Of a stretch of 64,000 nt of DNA, positions 34,901 through 46,000 are shown piece after piece. Numbering within the stretch: the stretch's first letter is position 1; the number at the start of each line of letters is the position of its first letter. The stretch spans positions 248,001 to 312,000 of the forward strand of contig CANXME010002152.1 in the NCBI GenBank assembly GCA_948144175.1. Reading direction: 5' to 3'. Source of the DNA: Closterium sp. NIES-65. Lineage: Eukaryota > Streptophyta > Zygnematophyceae > Desmidiales > Closteriaceae. A model generated the notes under the pieces. It did not search any database and was not told the DNA's origin. It was given only the letters and a program-made list of their open reading frames with translations. The position numbers and the translations under genes are program-made.

Positions 34901-37900
34901 AGGCTCAACACCCCCAGGCTCTATTCCCTTAGGTCCCTCACGCCCAACGCCCCCAGACTCAGCACCCCCACGCTGCAAATCCCCAAGCTCCGCACCCCTA
35001 AGGACAGCACCTCCACCAGCAGGACCGGAGTCACCAGTGACCTCAACAGGCGCAGGGACGGGAGGGTCTACCTGACAAACACTCGAAGGAGCAAGACCTG
35101 GCGCGAGGAGGGGGTCTACTTGGGGAGGACGTGGGGCAAGAAAGAGCGGCGGGAGAGGGCGAGGAGCAGTGCGGTAGGGGAAGAGGCGGTAAAAGGGGAC
35201 TGACTCGTCAAAGGTGACGTCCTGGTACGCAAGGACACGGCGCGAGACGGGGTCGTAAAACTGCCAGCCAGGCGCGTTAGGGCAAAGCCAAGGAAGACAC
35301 AAGGAATGGCGCGAGGGGAGAGCTTGTCCGCGGTGGTATCGCGAACAAAGGCACGAGCACCCCAGACCCGGAAACGCGACGCGTCGCCAACCTTCCCCGT
35401 CCACAGCAGTGTGGGCGAGGTCTCTGGCAAGGAGACACGGGGCCAAAGGTTGAGCTGATGTGCGGCGCACCGGACCGCAAACGGCCACAGAAAATGGGGG
35501 GCAGCCGCATGGATCATGGATGTACGAGCGACCTCCATGACTAAGCCAATGCGGCGCTCAGCAACCCCATTCTGCTACGGAGAGGCGGGAAGCGTGAAAG
35601 TTTGGCAGATGCCGTGCTCCGCACAGAAGGTGGCCAAGAGGTCTGAGGAGAACTCACCACATCTGTCAGAGTGCAGACGCAGGACAGGAAAGTCCAACTG
35701 GAACCGCTCGCGGAGCTGGAGACGAGTAGCCCGGATCCAGGGGATGAAAACATCATGGACATCCCTCTTGCGCTGCAAGGGGAAGACCGTGGTGTAGCGC
35801 GTGTAGTTGTCGACAACCAGCAGGAAGTACCGCTCGTGGCCCTGTCCACGGACGCGGGCTGGGCCCCGCACGTCCAGGTGGAGAGTCTGAAGTGGAGCCT
35901 CTGTGGGAGGGAACGAGAAGGAGTGAGGAGCAGCGCGCTGCCGCCCCTCGACGCAAGGAATGCAGGGCGGCGCAAGCGAGGGAGGGAGGGCAGGCAGAGA
36001 CCTGGGAAGACCAGAAACCAGAAAGCGAGAGTGCATGCTACGAAGGCGAGGCAGGGAGGGGTGTCCCTGGCAGTGGTGCCACAGGAGGGTGTTGTGAGAC
36101 AGCCGGCGACACTCACACTAGGTAGCTACTTGAGCAGACGCGTGCAGCTAGGGAGACAAAGGGGTGAAGCAGGACGCAGTGGTGAGGGTGTGCAGACTGG
36201 ACCCTGGCGCACGGGTGAACGTGGCCAGGTGGCAGCCGGTCTAGGAGCACGTGCAAATCGCCACACTCTATCGGCCAAGGGTGAAGGTGTCAACACCCGC
36301 ATCCTGGAGGACACCATTGCTCACCAAGTTCGTAGAGAACGAGGGGAGGTGGAGACCAGACGGCTCACCAGACGGGACCGCCGGACACGGAAGCACAGTG
36401 GAAGACCGTGCAATCATTGGGCCCCCAGACGGATCAGCCAGTGAGACAGGTGCAGGTGCAGAAAGAGGAATGACTGTGGTACTGTCGGGAAAGAAACAGC
36501 GGGAAGCACCAGAGTCAAGTGTAAAGGTGTGCAAGGCCTGTGCAGGCGCAGTACCAAGGGGAGCAGACTCACAAGCACCTAGTGCAGTAGGGGCTATACC
36601 AGGATCCGGCGGCACACAGAAGTAGTAGTCACCCTCAGCACTAACAGACAATGCATACATAGTAGCTAGAACAGCCTCATAGTCAAGATCAAAGATTGGT
36701 ACATCACGCCTAAGCAAGTCTCCCCAGTTGGGGAACTGAGTAGCATAAGGAAACTTGGCGCGCCAGGCGTCGCTAAGTCGAGCAAAGCAGTGCTGCTCAG
36801 TGTGAAAAACCCTGTGCACTAGCGATTAGCGCGGGGACCTGTGCGGATGATATAGGGGCACCGACCAGGACCACTAGAAGCCCCACGCCCGGCATACCAG
36901 TCAAGAAGTTGCTGGGAAGTGGGGGTTTGGCGCTGACGCTGCTACTATTGCTGCTGCTGTTGCTGCGGCTGCTGCTAGCCCTGACCACCACTGCCACCAC
37001 CGCTCCCTCCTCCCCCACCGCCGCTGCTGCCCCCTCCACCGCCCCCAGTGCCTCCGCCGCCCCCACCACCACCTCCACCCCCTCCACCCCCACGACCACC
37101 CCCACCACCTCCACCGCCCCCGCCGCCTGCACCACCGCCACCTCCACCGCCGCCCCCACCTGCCCTGCCACCCCTGCGGTTGCGACGCTTCCCACTAGGA
37201 GCGGAAGCAGCTCCGACCTCAGCACCAAGGTAGTCGTGAGCAGCAGCTGCGGAGGCGTAGGAGAGGGTGAGAGGGGAGAGGGAGCATCCCTCAAAGAGGG
37301 GAGAGCGACGAGAACTACAAGCAGCACCTACAGCGAAGATGTTCTTCACTGGTGCAAGGAGGTGCTTCTCAAAGTCGTTGACAGTGAGAGTGGGGGGGTC
37401 TAGCGCTAGGAAGTGGTCTCTGGCCGAGTTAAGAGTGTCTGGGAGGCGCGTAACGAGGAAATAGAGAGTGGAGTACATCGAGGGGGGGGGGGGATTGCGG
37501 CGCAGAACTCGGCTGAGAGGGCGGCATGAAAGCGAGTGTCAGTAGCGCGGAGGTGAGAAATGAGGTCCTCAGTAGTGGTGAACGAGGAAAGGTCGGGGAA
37601 CAGGTAGGGTAGCATGAGCCGACCTATGGCCGCAGTGGCCGGGGAGGAGTAGCGCGCAACTATAGCGTCGTACTGTGTCTTGTACTGGCTGAAATGCGCG
37701 CGCTTAGTGATCGGCAGATGGTTCCTAATAGCTAGGCGTGCAGCAGCATCGCGAGTCTGCCACTACGAGCGTTCGAGAGTAGGAGCATCAGCAGCAGGAG
37801 CAACGGAAGTGCCAGACACATAATCGAACAGTGAAACACCCTCTTTGGCATCGGTCAAAAGGAACAGTTGCAGGTCATCTAGCCACACAGTCAACTCTAT

Positions 37901-37945
37901 GGGGCGACCGTCAGGTTCGAACGCGAGAACATTAGGCGTCGTCAT
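31975..37945 (-). pseudogene. Element H gag-pol remnant
   Basis: Starts at ATG 37945 (MTTPNVLAFEPDG), clearly the same gag start as element D. Gag is broken by a stop near 37763 and a frameshift at a C-run near 37485. A Gly-rich tract (37000-37190) and an SQQLLDWY motif (about 36900) follow. The Cys/His cluster is interrupted by a stop near 36830. Protease LDSGASRCFF lies near 36500, integrase at 35116-36036 (HLDVRGP and HSDRCGEF), the linker at 33483-34724 and further upstream, and RT and RNase H in pieces from 33480 to 31975 with YVDNKAT. Many stops and shifts make it inactive. Confidence 0.88.
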
Positions 37946-38169
37946 AACAGCAGTAGGCAAAGGCAGCAGAAAGCAGGCAGGCAGTAGACACGAGGCAGCA
38001 GGCAGTAGACAGCAGGCTAACACAGAGGCAGTAGGCAGTAGGCAGTACAGGCAACGTGCAGGGCAGTAGCTTGCTGCACCCGAGCTCCTAAGGTGGGGCT
38101 CTAGACAGTGGCAGGCCGTACAGTTTGAAGGCAGCGGACTCGGTAGCAATGAGCCTCACAGGCAAGTAC

Positions 38170-38560
38170 ACTAGTAGACGCGCGCAGCTGCTGGCTGCGT
38201 GCGGCTAAGGGCAGCGCGTGGCTACGTGCTGCGCGCGGCTTCTGGCTGCGTGCGGCTAAGGGCAGCACGTGGCTCTCTGCTGCGCGTGGCTACGTGCTGC
38301 GCGCGGCTCTTGGCTGCACGTGGCGACGGGCAGCGCGCGTGGCTGCGTTTTGCGTGCGGCGACGGGCCTAAGCAGGCTGCGCGCGGGCGGCGTAAGGGGC
38401 GCGTGGGCTCTACGTGAGCTGCGCGGGCGACGCGGACCGGCACGCGGCTCTGCAGCAGTGGCGCACGCTAAAAAAACAGAGACGCGCGCGCTAGAAACCG
38501 AGGCGCGCGCGGGAAAAATAAGTGACGCGCGCTGCAGCCAAGGCGTGCGCGAGCAGTAGG
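38170..38560 (-). repeat. Element H leader: short GC-rich repeats
   Basis: Imperfect repeats of GGCTGCGTGCGGCTAAGGGC type, then GCGCGCG-rich sequence. A CAGTAGGCAGTAGACAG repeat lies nearer gag (37960-38060). No coding meaning. Confidence 0.7.
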
Positions 38561-38622
38561 CAAGGCAGGCAGTTAGGTGGGCCCGATTCGTAGGTCCTAG
38601 AGACCTCCTGCTCTTGTTACCA

Positions 38623-38763
38623 TGTTAAGAACCTTAGGCAAGGATGAGTGGATTGGGTGAAGGCTAGGGTACAAGACTAGGGTATCGAGAAAGTTTGTGT
38701 ACCCCCTAGAGCTAACCCCCATACAGCCTAGATGACATAAACAAGCATATATATAATTTGACA
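38623..38763 (-). repeat. Element H 5' LTR (141 bp)
   Basis: Same length and ends as the partner LTR and directly followed (minus strand) by the primer-binding site. Confidence 0.9.
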
Positions 38764-39330
38764 CGGCTCACACACCCGCCACCCCCATACCTGCCACCTT
38801 CTTACCCCCAACGCAGGCGGCGCGCGTGCGGCGTGGGGCAGATAAGCGGGCAGCAGCTGGAGCGGCAAGCGAGCAGAAGCGGGGTGGCGCGCGGGTCCTT
38901 GGGGCGCGACGGGCGACGGGCAGGGAGGCGCGCGGGCCCTCAGGGCGCCGTGACGGGCGACGGGAGGGGGCGAGGCGCTAGCCCCTAGGGCGCCGCGACG
39001 GGCGACGGGCAGAGGGCGGCGCGCGGGCCCCCGGGGCGCTGCAACGGGTGACAGAAGGGGGCAGCGCGCGGGCCCCCGGGGCGCCCCGACGGGCGACGAA
39101 ACCGCCGCGCGCACCCGGAGCGCGCGGCGGGCAGGAAACCACCACGCGCCCCAAGCGCATGGCGGGCAGAAAACCGCCACGCGCCCCGAGCGCGCGGCAA
39201 GAAGAAAAAACGCCACGCGCGCCGGGCACGCGGCAGGCAGAAATCGTTGCGCGCCGGGGGCGAGCGACAAGCAGGACAGCAGCGGAAGCAAGTGGGCCCG
39301 CAGGCCAGGAGCGTTCTCGCTCTGATAGCA

Positions 39331-39476
39331 TGTCGAGAAACACTAGGAGAAAGTTAGAAACAAAAAAGAGGTTGTACTAGCAGCAGATAGGATACATATA
39401 GCAAACCCTAATTTGGACTGTACACACTATAGAGTACCCCACTGCATACTAGACAATTACTTACAGCATTCTGACA
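39331..39476 (-). repeat. Element G 5' LTR
   Basis: Minus strand TGTCAGAATG...TTTCTCGACA, bordered by primer-binding site TGCTATCAGAGC at 39319-39330. Confidence 0.82.
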
Positions 39477-39850
39477 CAACATTGACTTGTTTGAAATTGG
39501 TTTGTTTAGTTTCGCGCAGCTTCTCACTACATAGTCAGAATTCTCGCTTACTCAACAAACCCCAGGAAGCAAACCCTAGGAGTCCCAAATTGCACTCACA
39601 ATATTCTTGGTGTTTCTTGCTTTCCGATTCGTTCAAAAACTGATGGCCAATCAAATTGCATCGCACTTCTCGTAACCGCATTTCGCAACCAAAACAACAC
39701 TCAGAAAGCACTCCGATCAACTTTAGTAAGCTTGTCCCGCGCGGTCTGCAATTCGGGCCTAGAGCTTTCAGTAGATTTATGTGAAGGCTGATCTTTAAGT
39801 AAGGTTAAAGCAATGGTGCATAATCCAGCATTAGATGTTAGAATCTCAAC
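39477..39850. other. Spacer downstream of lectin gene 1
   Basis: AT-rich sequence after the stop codon of the minus-strand lectin gene 1 up to element G. It should contain the gene's 3' untranslated region, but I cannot place a polyadenylation site with confidence. Confidence 0.5.
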
Positions 39851-40057
39851 TTACGGTAAGCACAGCTTCATACCCTCCCACAACGACGACACGGTACAGT
39901 CATACCCTCCATTGAGTGAGCGAAAAAGGTTCATTTTCTTCTTGTATCGAGATGCAATCAGCTTGCCGCAGGTATCCCCTTTCCTAACATAGTAGAACCG
40001 GCGAGTATCGCACTGCGTTCCTCCAGAACCCGAACGCATGTCCGTCAATATGCACAC
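39851..40057 (-). CDS. Lectin gene 1 exon 10: terminal LysM module
   Basis: 207 bp, acceptor CACCAG|GTG, stop TAA. FYYVRKGDTCGKLIASRY...FRSLNGGYDC...LWEGMKLCLP is a clear LysM module with Cys at the usual places. Matches the last exon of lectin gene 2 in length with about 48 of 68 identical residues by hand count. Confidence 0.9.
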   Translation of the reverse strand: MCILTDMRSGSGGTQCDTRRFYYVRKGDTCGKLIASRYKKKMNLFRSLNGGYDCTVSSLWEGMKLCLP

Positions 40058-43000
40058 CTGGTGTGAGGGGTCAACCCACAAATCCACCCAAACTTTGCCA
40101 CGTACACCATGTCGAAATGCAATTTTCAGCAACCACGGTACCACTATAAGATGCCCTGACACACAACAACACCAATACCAAGACCATCGCTCACCCATGA
40201 ACGAATCTATAACACCCACGAACCAGACAGTCATGTTCCATAAGTGCAGCAAGGCCCGCGCGAGTCCTTGCAAGAAGAAAAATGCGAAGTATACAAGATC
40301 AGAGGCAAACAACACGCATGGTGTTGAGAACAACACAGTATGGACCCACCTTGTGGAGAACAGTCAGTCCAGCCAACAGCACCGGGGTGGGCAGCACGTG
40401 GCCTTAACAAAGAGCAGCAAGGTTGAGCTGGACTTGGTCTGCGAAGCCCAGCTCATGTAAGTGCCAGGTGACATTCAGATGACCCACTCACTGAGTCGAC
40501 CACTCAGAAGTCAGATCATGTGAGTGCCACGTCACATTCACATGACCTACTCACCGAGTCGAGAACAGAGTCATCCCACCCAGCTGCATTGAGGTGACTT
40601 TTGAGCCGACTCTAAAGTCACCTTGAGTGCCACGTGAAACTCAGGCCCACTCACCGAGTCGAGAACCGAGTCGTCCCACCCAGCTGCACCAGGCAGCAGT
40701 TGGTCGCAGTAGAGAGCGGGGTTGGCGAGGAAAAGCTTTGAGTAGCTCATGAGGCTGAACCCGTAGCCGAGCCTGGAGAGCTGCTGGCATGTGTGCGTCT
40801 CCGGATCGAAAAAGTGATGAACCATGCAGGCTGCCACTGGGGGTGTGGGCACGTCAGGGTTGTGCCGCACACATATTCGCTGCATGGAGTGAGTGGGGGA
40901 GGAGGGGGGGTGGGGGAGAGGGGGAGTGGGGAGTGGGGGAAGAGGTGAAGTGAGGGGAGTGGGTGGGGGGGAGAGGTGGGGGTGGGGAGAGCAAGGTGGA
41001 GGGGAGGGGAGAGAGGCTTTGGTGGTGAGGGGCCATGCCCACCACAGAGGCTTTGGTGGTGAGGGGCCATGCCCACCACAGAGGCTTTGGTGGTGAGGGG
41101 CCATGCCCACCACAGAGGCTTTGGTGGTGAGGGGCCATGCCCACCACAGAGGCTTTGGTGGTGAGGGGCCATGCCCACCACAGAGGCTTTGGTGGTGAGG
41201 GGCCATGCCCACCACAGAGGCTTTGGTGACAGAGCTGGTGCTGGAAAGATGGGGCTCATGCCCACTAGACTGCCCACTAGAGTGCTTCCAAGACTGCTTT
41301 TCTCTGCCGGTATTTCCCTTCACAATCAGTTGTCACACCCAGGACATTTAAAACGTCTTGACATAACAAAATTAGTTAACAAGCTATTGAGATGATTCAT
41401 AAAATTAGCATGTTAGTTTGTATCTGTTGAATAGAAATACATACGTTTACCATAGGAAAGTTGTCATGAGTGGAAAGTTGTCATGAGTGGTATGCTACAA
41501 TTGACATGGTAACGCTAACGCTTGCTGGCATGGTTGGCCGAATAGAGCAAAGAGCGCCACACCAGAAAAGGTATCAGGAACGGACTGAAACGGGAAGGGT
41601 TTGGGATGGGATCAAACCTTTCCAGGGACGAGAGGTTGTGAGCAGTTAATGTTACGGTTTAGATCTGTTATGTTGGTGTCAAGAAGGCTGTTGATTGAAG
41701 CACACGTGTCACCCTGGGATGGTGGGGAGGGGAGATGGGTGCATGTGAGAGCGAGATGGAGAGTGGGTGAGAGGGGAAGTCAGTAATACAATTCCAGTCT
41801 GAATTTAATGCCGCGGGTTTTGAGAGTGTTTGGTTGGCGTGCAGTGCATGTACCACTGTGGTTCCATTATGTTGCAATGTCAAATATGTGTGACGCAGGG
41901 GTGTGTGACGCAGGGGTGAAGGCATGAAGGGGATGATGTGTGGCGATGAGAAGGCATGCATTTGCGAGCAGTGAATGGTAAAGGCTGCTACAATCGCCAT
42001 TAGGAACCCCAGTCCAGTCTAATCAACGGGACAGGCACATTTCCACATGCATCATTCTGGAGTGTGTGAGAAGGGCTAGAAGGGGCAGAGGGGCATGCGT
42101 CGTGTCAGGTCAGAAGGGCAGAAGAAGAGAGGCAGGTTGATATGCATCTATTCCTTTGACCAACTGGCGAATATGTTTCACACTGTCATTAGAAGCACCC
42201 CTTCATGCCTCACCTGGTTGGCGGTATACATGCTGGTGCAGTTCTTGTTAGCAGATGCGGACACATTGACTATCAACCCATGAGGTATGGGCTTGTCACA
42301 TGCCATGCCCTGCCGTACAGAAAGAACCACAGCAGAGAACAAAGCAACATGCCGCGGATTGATAAATACCATGGGGGGAGTGAAACAGAGCATGGATGAA
42401 GCAAATGAGCATCTATTACGAGGGTGCAGCAGCACTCGGGTTTCGGGTTTAGGGTGTAGGGGCGTCTCGAGAATTAAAAGAGGAAGAGCCCTTAACAGGA
42501 TATGTTCACCCAGTCTCTGTGCTCCTGAGCTCAGCTAGTCTGTGCTCCTGAGCTCAGCTAGTCTGTGCTCCTGAGCTCAGCTAGTCTGTGCTCCTGAGCT
42601 CAGCTAGTCTGTGCTCCTGAGCTCAGCTAGTCTGTGCTCCTGAGCTCAGCTAGTCTGTGCTCCTGAGCTCAGCTAGTCTGTGCTCCTGAGCTCAGCTAGT
42701 CTGTGCTCCTGAGCTCAGCTAGTCTGTGCTCCTGAGCTCAGCTAGTCTGTGCTCCTGAGCTCAGCTAGTCTGTGCTCCTGAGCTCAGCTAGTCTGTGCTC
42801 CTGAGCTCAGCTAGTCTGTGCTCCTGAGCTCAGCTAGTCTGTGCTCCTGAGCTCAGCTAGTCTGTGCTCCTGAGCTCAGCTAGTCTGTGCTCCTGAGCTC
42901 AGCTAGTCTGTGCTCCTGAGCTCAGCTAGTCTGTGCTCCTGAGCTCAGCTAGTCTGTGCTCCTGAGCTCAGCTAGTCTGTGCTCCTGAGCTCAGCTAGTC

Positions 43001-46000
43001 TGTGCTCCTGAGCTCAGCTAGTCTGTGCTCCTGAGCTCAGCTAGTCTGTGCTCCTGAGCTCAGCTAGTCTGTGCTCCTGAGCTCAGCTAGTCTGTGCTCC
43101 TGAGCTCAGCTAGTCTGTGCTCCTGAGCTCAGCTAGTCTGTGCTCCTGAGCTCAGCTAGTCTGTGCTCCTGAGCTCAGCTAGTCTGTGCTCCTGAGCTCA
43201 GCTAGTCTGTGCTCCTGAGCTCAGCTAGTCTGTGCTCCTGAGCTCAGCTAGTCTGTGCTCCTGAGCTCAGCTAGTCTGTGCTCCTGAGCTCAGCTAGTCT
43301 GTGCTCCTGAGCTCAGCTAGTCTGTGCTCCTGAGCTCAGCTAGTCTGTGCTCCTGAGCTCAGCTAGTCTGTGCTCCTGAGCTCAGCTAGTCTGTGCTCCT
43401 GAGCTCAGCTAGTCTGTGCTCCTGAGCTCAGCTAGTCTGTGCTCCTGAGCTCAGCTAGTCTGTGCTCCTGAGCTCAGCTAGTCTGTGCTCCTGAGCTCAG
43501 CTAGTCTGTGCTCCTGAGCTCAGCTAGTCTGTGCTCCTGAGCTCAGCTAGTCTGTGCTCCTGAGCTCAGCTAGTCTGTGCTCCTGAGCTCAGCTAGTCTG
43601 TGCTCCTGAGCTCAGCTAGTCTGTGCTCCTGAGCTCAGCTAGTCTGTGCTCCTGAGCTCAGCTAGTCTGTGCTCCTGAGCTCAGCTAGTCTGTGCTCCTG
43701 AGCTCAGCTAGTCTGTGCTCCTGAGCTCAGCTAGTCTGTGCTCCTGAGCTCAGCTAGTCTGTGCTCCTGAGCTCAGCTAGTCTGTGCTCCTGAGCTCAGC
43801 TAGTCTGTGCTCCTGAGCTCAGCTAGTCTGTGCTCCTGAGCTCAGCTAGTCTGTGCTCCTGAGCTCAGCTAGTCTGTGCTCCTGAGCTCAGCTAGTCTGT
43901 GCTCCTGAGCTCAGCTAGTCTGTGCTCCTGAGCTCAGCTAGTCTGTGCTCCTGAGCTCAGCTAGTCTGTGCTCCTGAGCTCAGCTAGTCTGTGCTCCTGA
44001 GCTCAGCTAGTCTGTGCTCCTGAGCTCAGCTAGTCTGTGCTCCTGAGCTCAGCTAGTCTGTGCTCCTGAGCTCAGCTAGTCTGTGCTCCTGAGCTCAGCT
44101 AGTCTGTGCTCCTGAGCTCAGCTAGTCTGTGCTCCTGAGCTCAGCTAGTCTGTGCTCCTGAGCTCAGCTAGTCTGTGCTCCTGAGCTCAGCTAGTCTGTG
44201 CTCCTGAGCTCAGCTAGTCTGTGCTCCTGAGCTCAGCTAGTCTGTGCTCCTGAGCTCAGCTAGTCTGTGCTCCTGAGCTCAGCTAGTCTGTGCTCCTGAG
44301 CTCAGCTAGTCTGTGCTCCTGAGCTCAGCTAGTCTGTGCTCCTGAGCTCAGCTAGTCTGTGCTCCTGAGCTCAGCTAGTCTGTGCTCCTGAGCTCAGCTA
44401 GTCTGTGCTCCTGAGCTCAGCTAGTCTGTGCTCCTGAGCTCAGCTAGTCTGTGCTCCTGAGCTCAGCTAGTCTGTGCTCCTGAGCTCAGCTAGTCTGTGC
44501 TCCTGAGCTCAGCTAGTCTGTGCTCCTGAGCTCAGCTAGTCTGTGCTCCTGAGCTCAGCTAGTCTGTGCTCCTGAGCTCAGCTAGTCTGTGCTCCTGAGC
44601 TCAGCTAGTCTGTGCTCCTGAGCTCAGCTAGTCTGTGCTCCTGAGCTCAGCTAGTCTGTGCTCCTGAGCTCAGCTAGTCTGTGCTCCTGAGCTCAGCTAG
44701 TCTGTGCTCCTGAGCTCAGCTAGTCTGTGCTCCTGAGCTCAGCTAGTCTGTGCTCCTGAGCTCAGCTAGTCTGTGCTCCTGAGCTCAGCTAGTCTGTGCT
44801 CCTGAGCTCAGCTAGTCTGTGCTCCTGAGCTCAGCTAGTCTGTGCTCCTGAGCTCAGCTAGTCTGTGCTCCTGAGCTCAGCTAGTCTGTGCTCCTGAGCT
44901 CAGCTAGTCTGTGCTCCTGAGCTCAGCTAGTCTGTGCTCCTGAGCTCAGCTAGTCTGTGCTCCTGAGCTCAGCTAGTCTGTGCTCCTGAGCTCAGCTAGT
45001 CTGTGCTCCTGAGCTCAGCTAGTCTGTGCTCCTGAGCTCAGCTAGTCTGTGCTCCTGAGCTCAGCTAGTCTGTGCTCCTGAGCTCAGCTAGTCTGTGCTC
45101 CTGAGCTCAGCTAGTCTGTGCTCCTGAGCTCAGCTAGTCTGTGCTCCTGAGCTCAGCTAGTCTGTGCTCCTGAGCTCAGCTAGTCTGTGCTCCTGAGCTC
45201 AGCTAGTCTGTGCTCCTGAGCTCAGCTAGTCTGTGCTCCTGAGCTCAGCTAGTCTGTGCTCCTGAGCTCAGCTAGTCTGTGCTCCTGAGCTCAGCTAGTC
45301 TGTGCTCCTGAGCTCAGCTAGTCTGTGCTCCTGAGCTCAGCTAGTCTGTGCTCCTGAGCTCAGCTAGTCTGTGCTCCTGAGCTCAGCTAGTCTGTGCTCC
45401 TGAGCTCAGCTAGTCTGTGCTCCTGAGCTCAGCTAGTCTGTGCTCCTGAGCTCAGCTAGTCTGTGCTCCTGAGCTCAGCTAGTCTGTGCTCCTGAGCTCA
45501 GCTAGTCTGTGCTCCTGAGCTCAGCTAGTCTGTGCTCCTGAGCTCAGCTAGTCTGTGCTCCTGAGCTCAGCTAGTCTGTGCTCCTGAGCTCAGCTAGTCT
45601 GTGCTCCTGAGCTCAGCTAGTCTGTGCTCCTGAGCTCAGCTAGTCTGTGCTCCTGAGCTCAGCTAGTCTGTGCTCCTGAGCTCAGCTAGTCTGTGCTCCT
45701 GAGCTCAGCTAGTCTGTGCTCCTGAGCTCAGCTAGTCTGTGCTCCTGAGCTCAGCTAGTCTGTGCTCCTGAGCTCAGCTAGTCTGTGCTCCTGAGCTCAG
45801 CTAGTCTGTGCTCCTGAGCTCAGCTAGTCTGTGCTCCTGAGCTTAGATAGTCTGTGCTCCTGAGCTCAGCTAGTCTGTGCTCCTGAGCTCAGCTAGTCTG
45901 TGCTCCTGAGCTCAGCTAGTCTGTGCTCCTGAGCTCAGATAGTCTGTGCTCTTCTACCTCCTGTGCTTCTTAATGCCTTACATGCAGTACAATAACCGTA

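Larger units (their letters stand above)
31055..38763 (-). mobile_element. Element H: Ty1/copia element nested in element G (7709 bp)
   Basis: 141-bp LTRs at 31055-31195 and 38623-38763, flanked by CGACT (31050-31054) and CGGCT (38764-38768), a target duplication with one change. The primer-binding site TGGTAACAAGAGC is at 38610-38622 and the polypurine tract at 31196-31204. A degenerate gag-pol fills 37945 to about 31975. The 3' untranslated region contains a short TIR element (31351-31864) and a long TA repeat. Confidence 0.92.
30387..39476 (-). mobile_element. Element G: TRIM-like element split by element H
   Basis: LTRs of about 144-146 bp at 30387-30530 and 39331-39476 share CGAGAAAC and GGATACATATAGCAAACCC. 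The primer-binding site TGCTATCAGAGC lies at 39319-39330. Removing nested element H (31055-38763) and one target copy leaves about 1.38 kb with no coding sequence. The join (GGAGACGAAGGAGG... to ...CACCCGCCACCCCCATACC) matches the continuous interior of element F, which proves the nesting. I found no target duplication around G (flanks AGGAA and CAACA). Confidence 0.83.
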
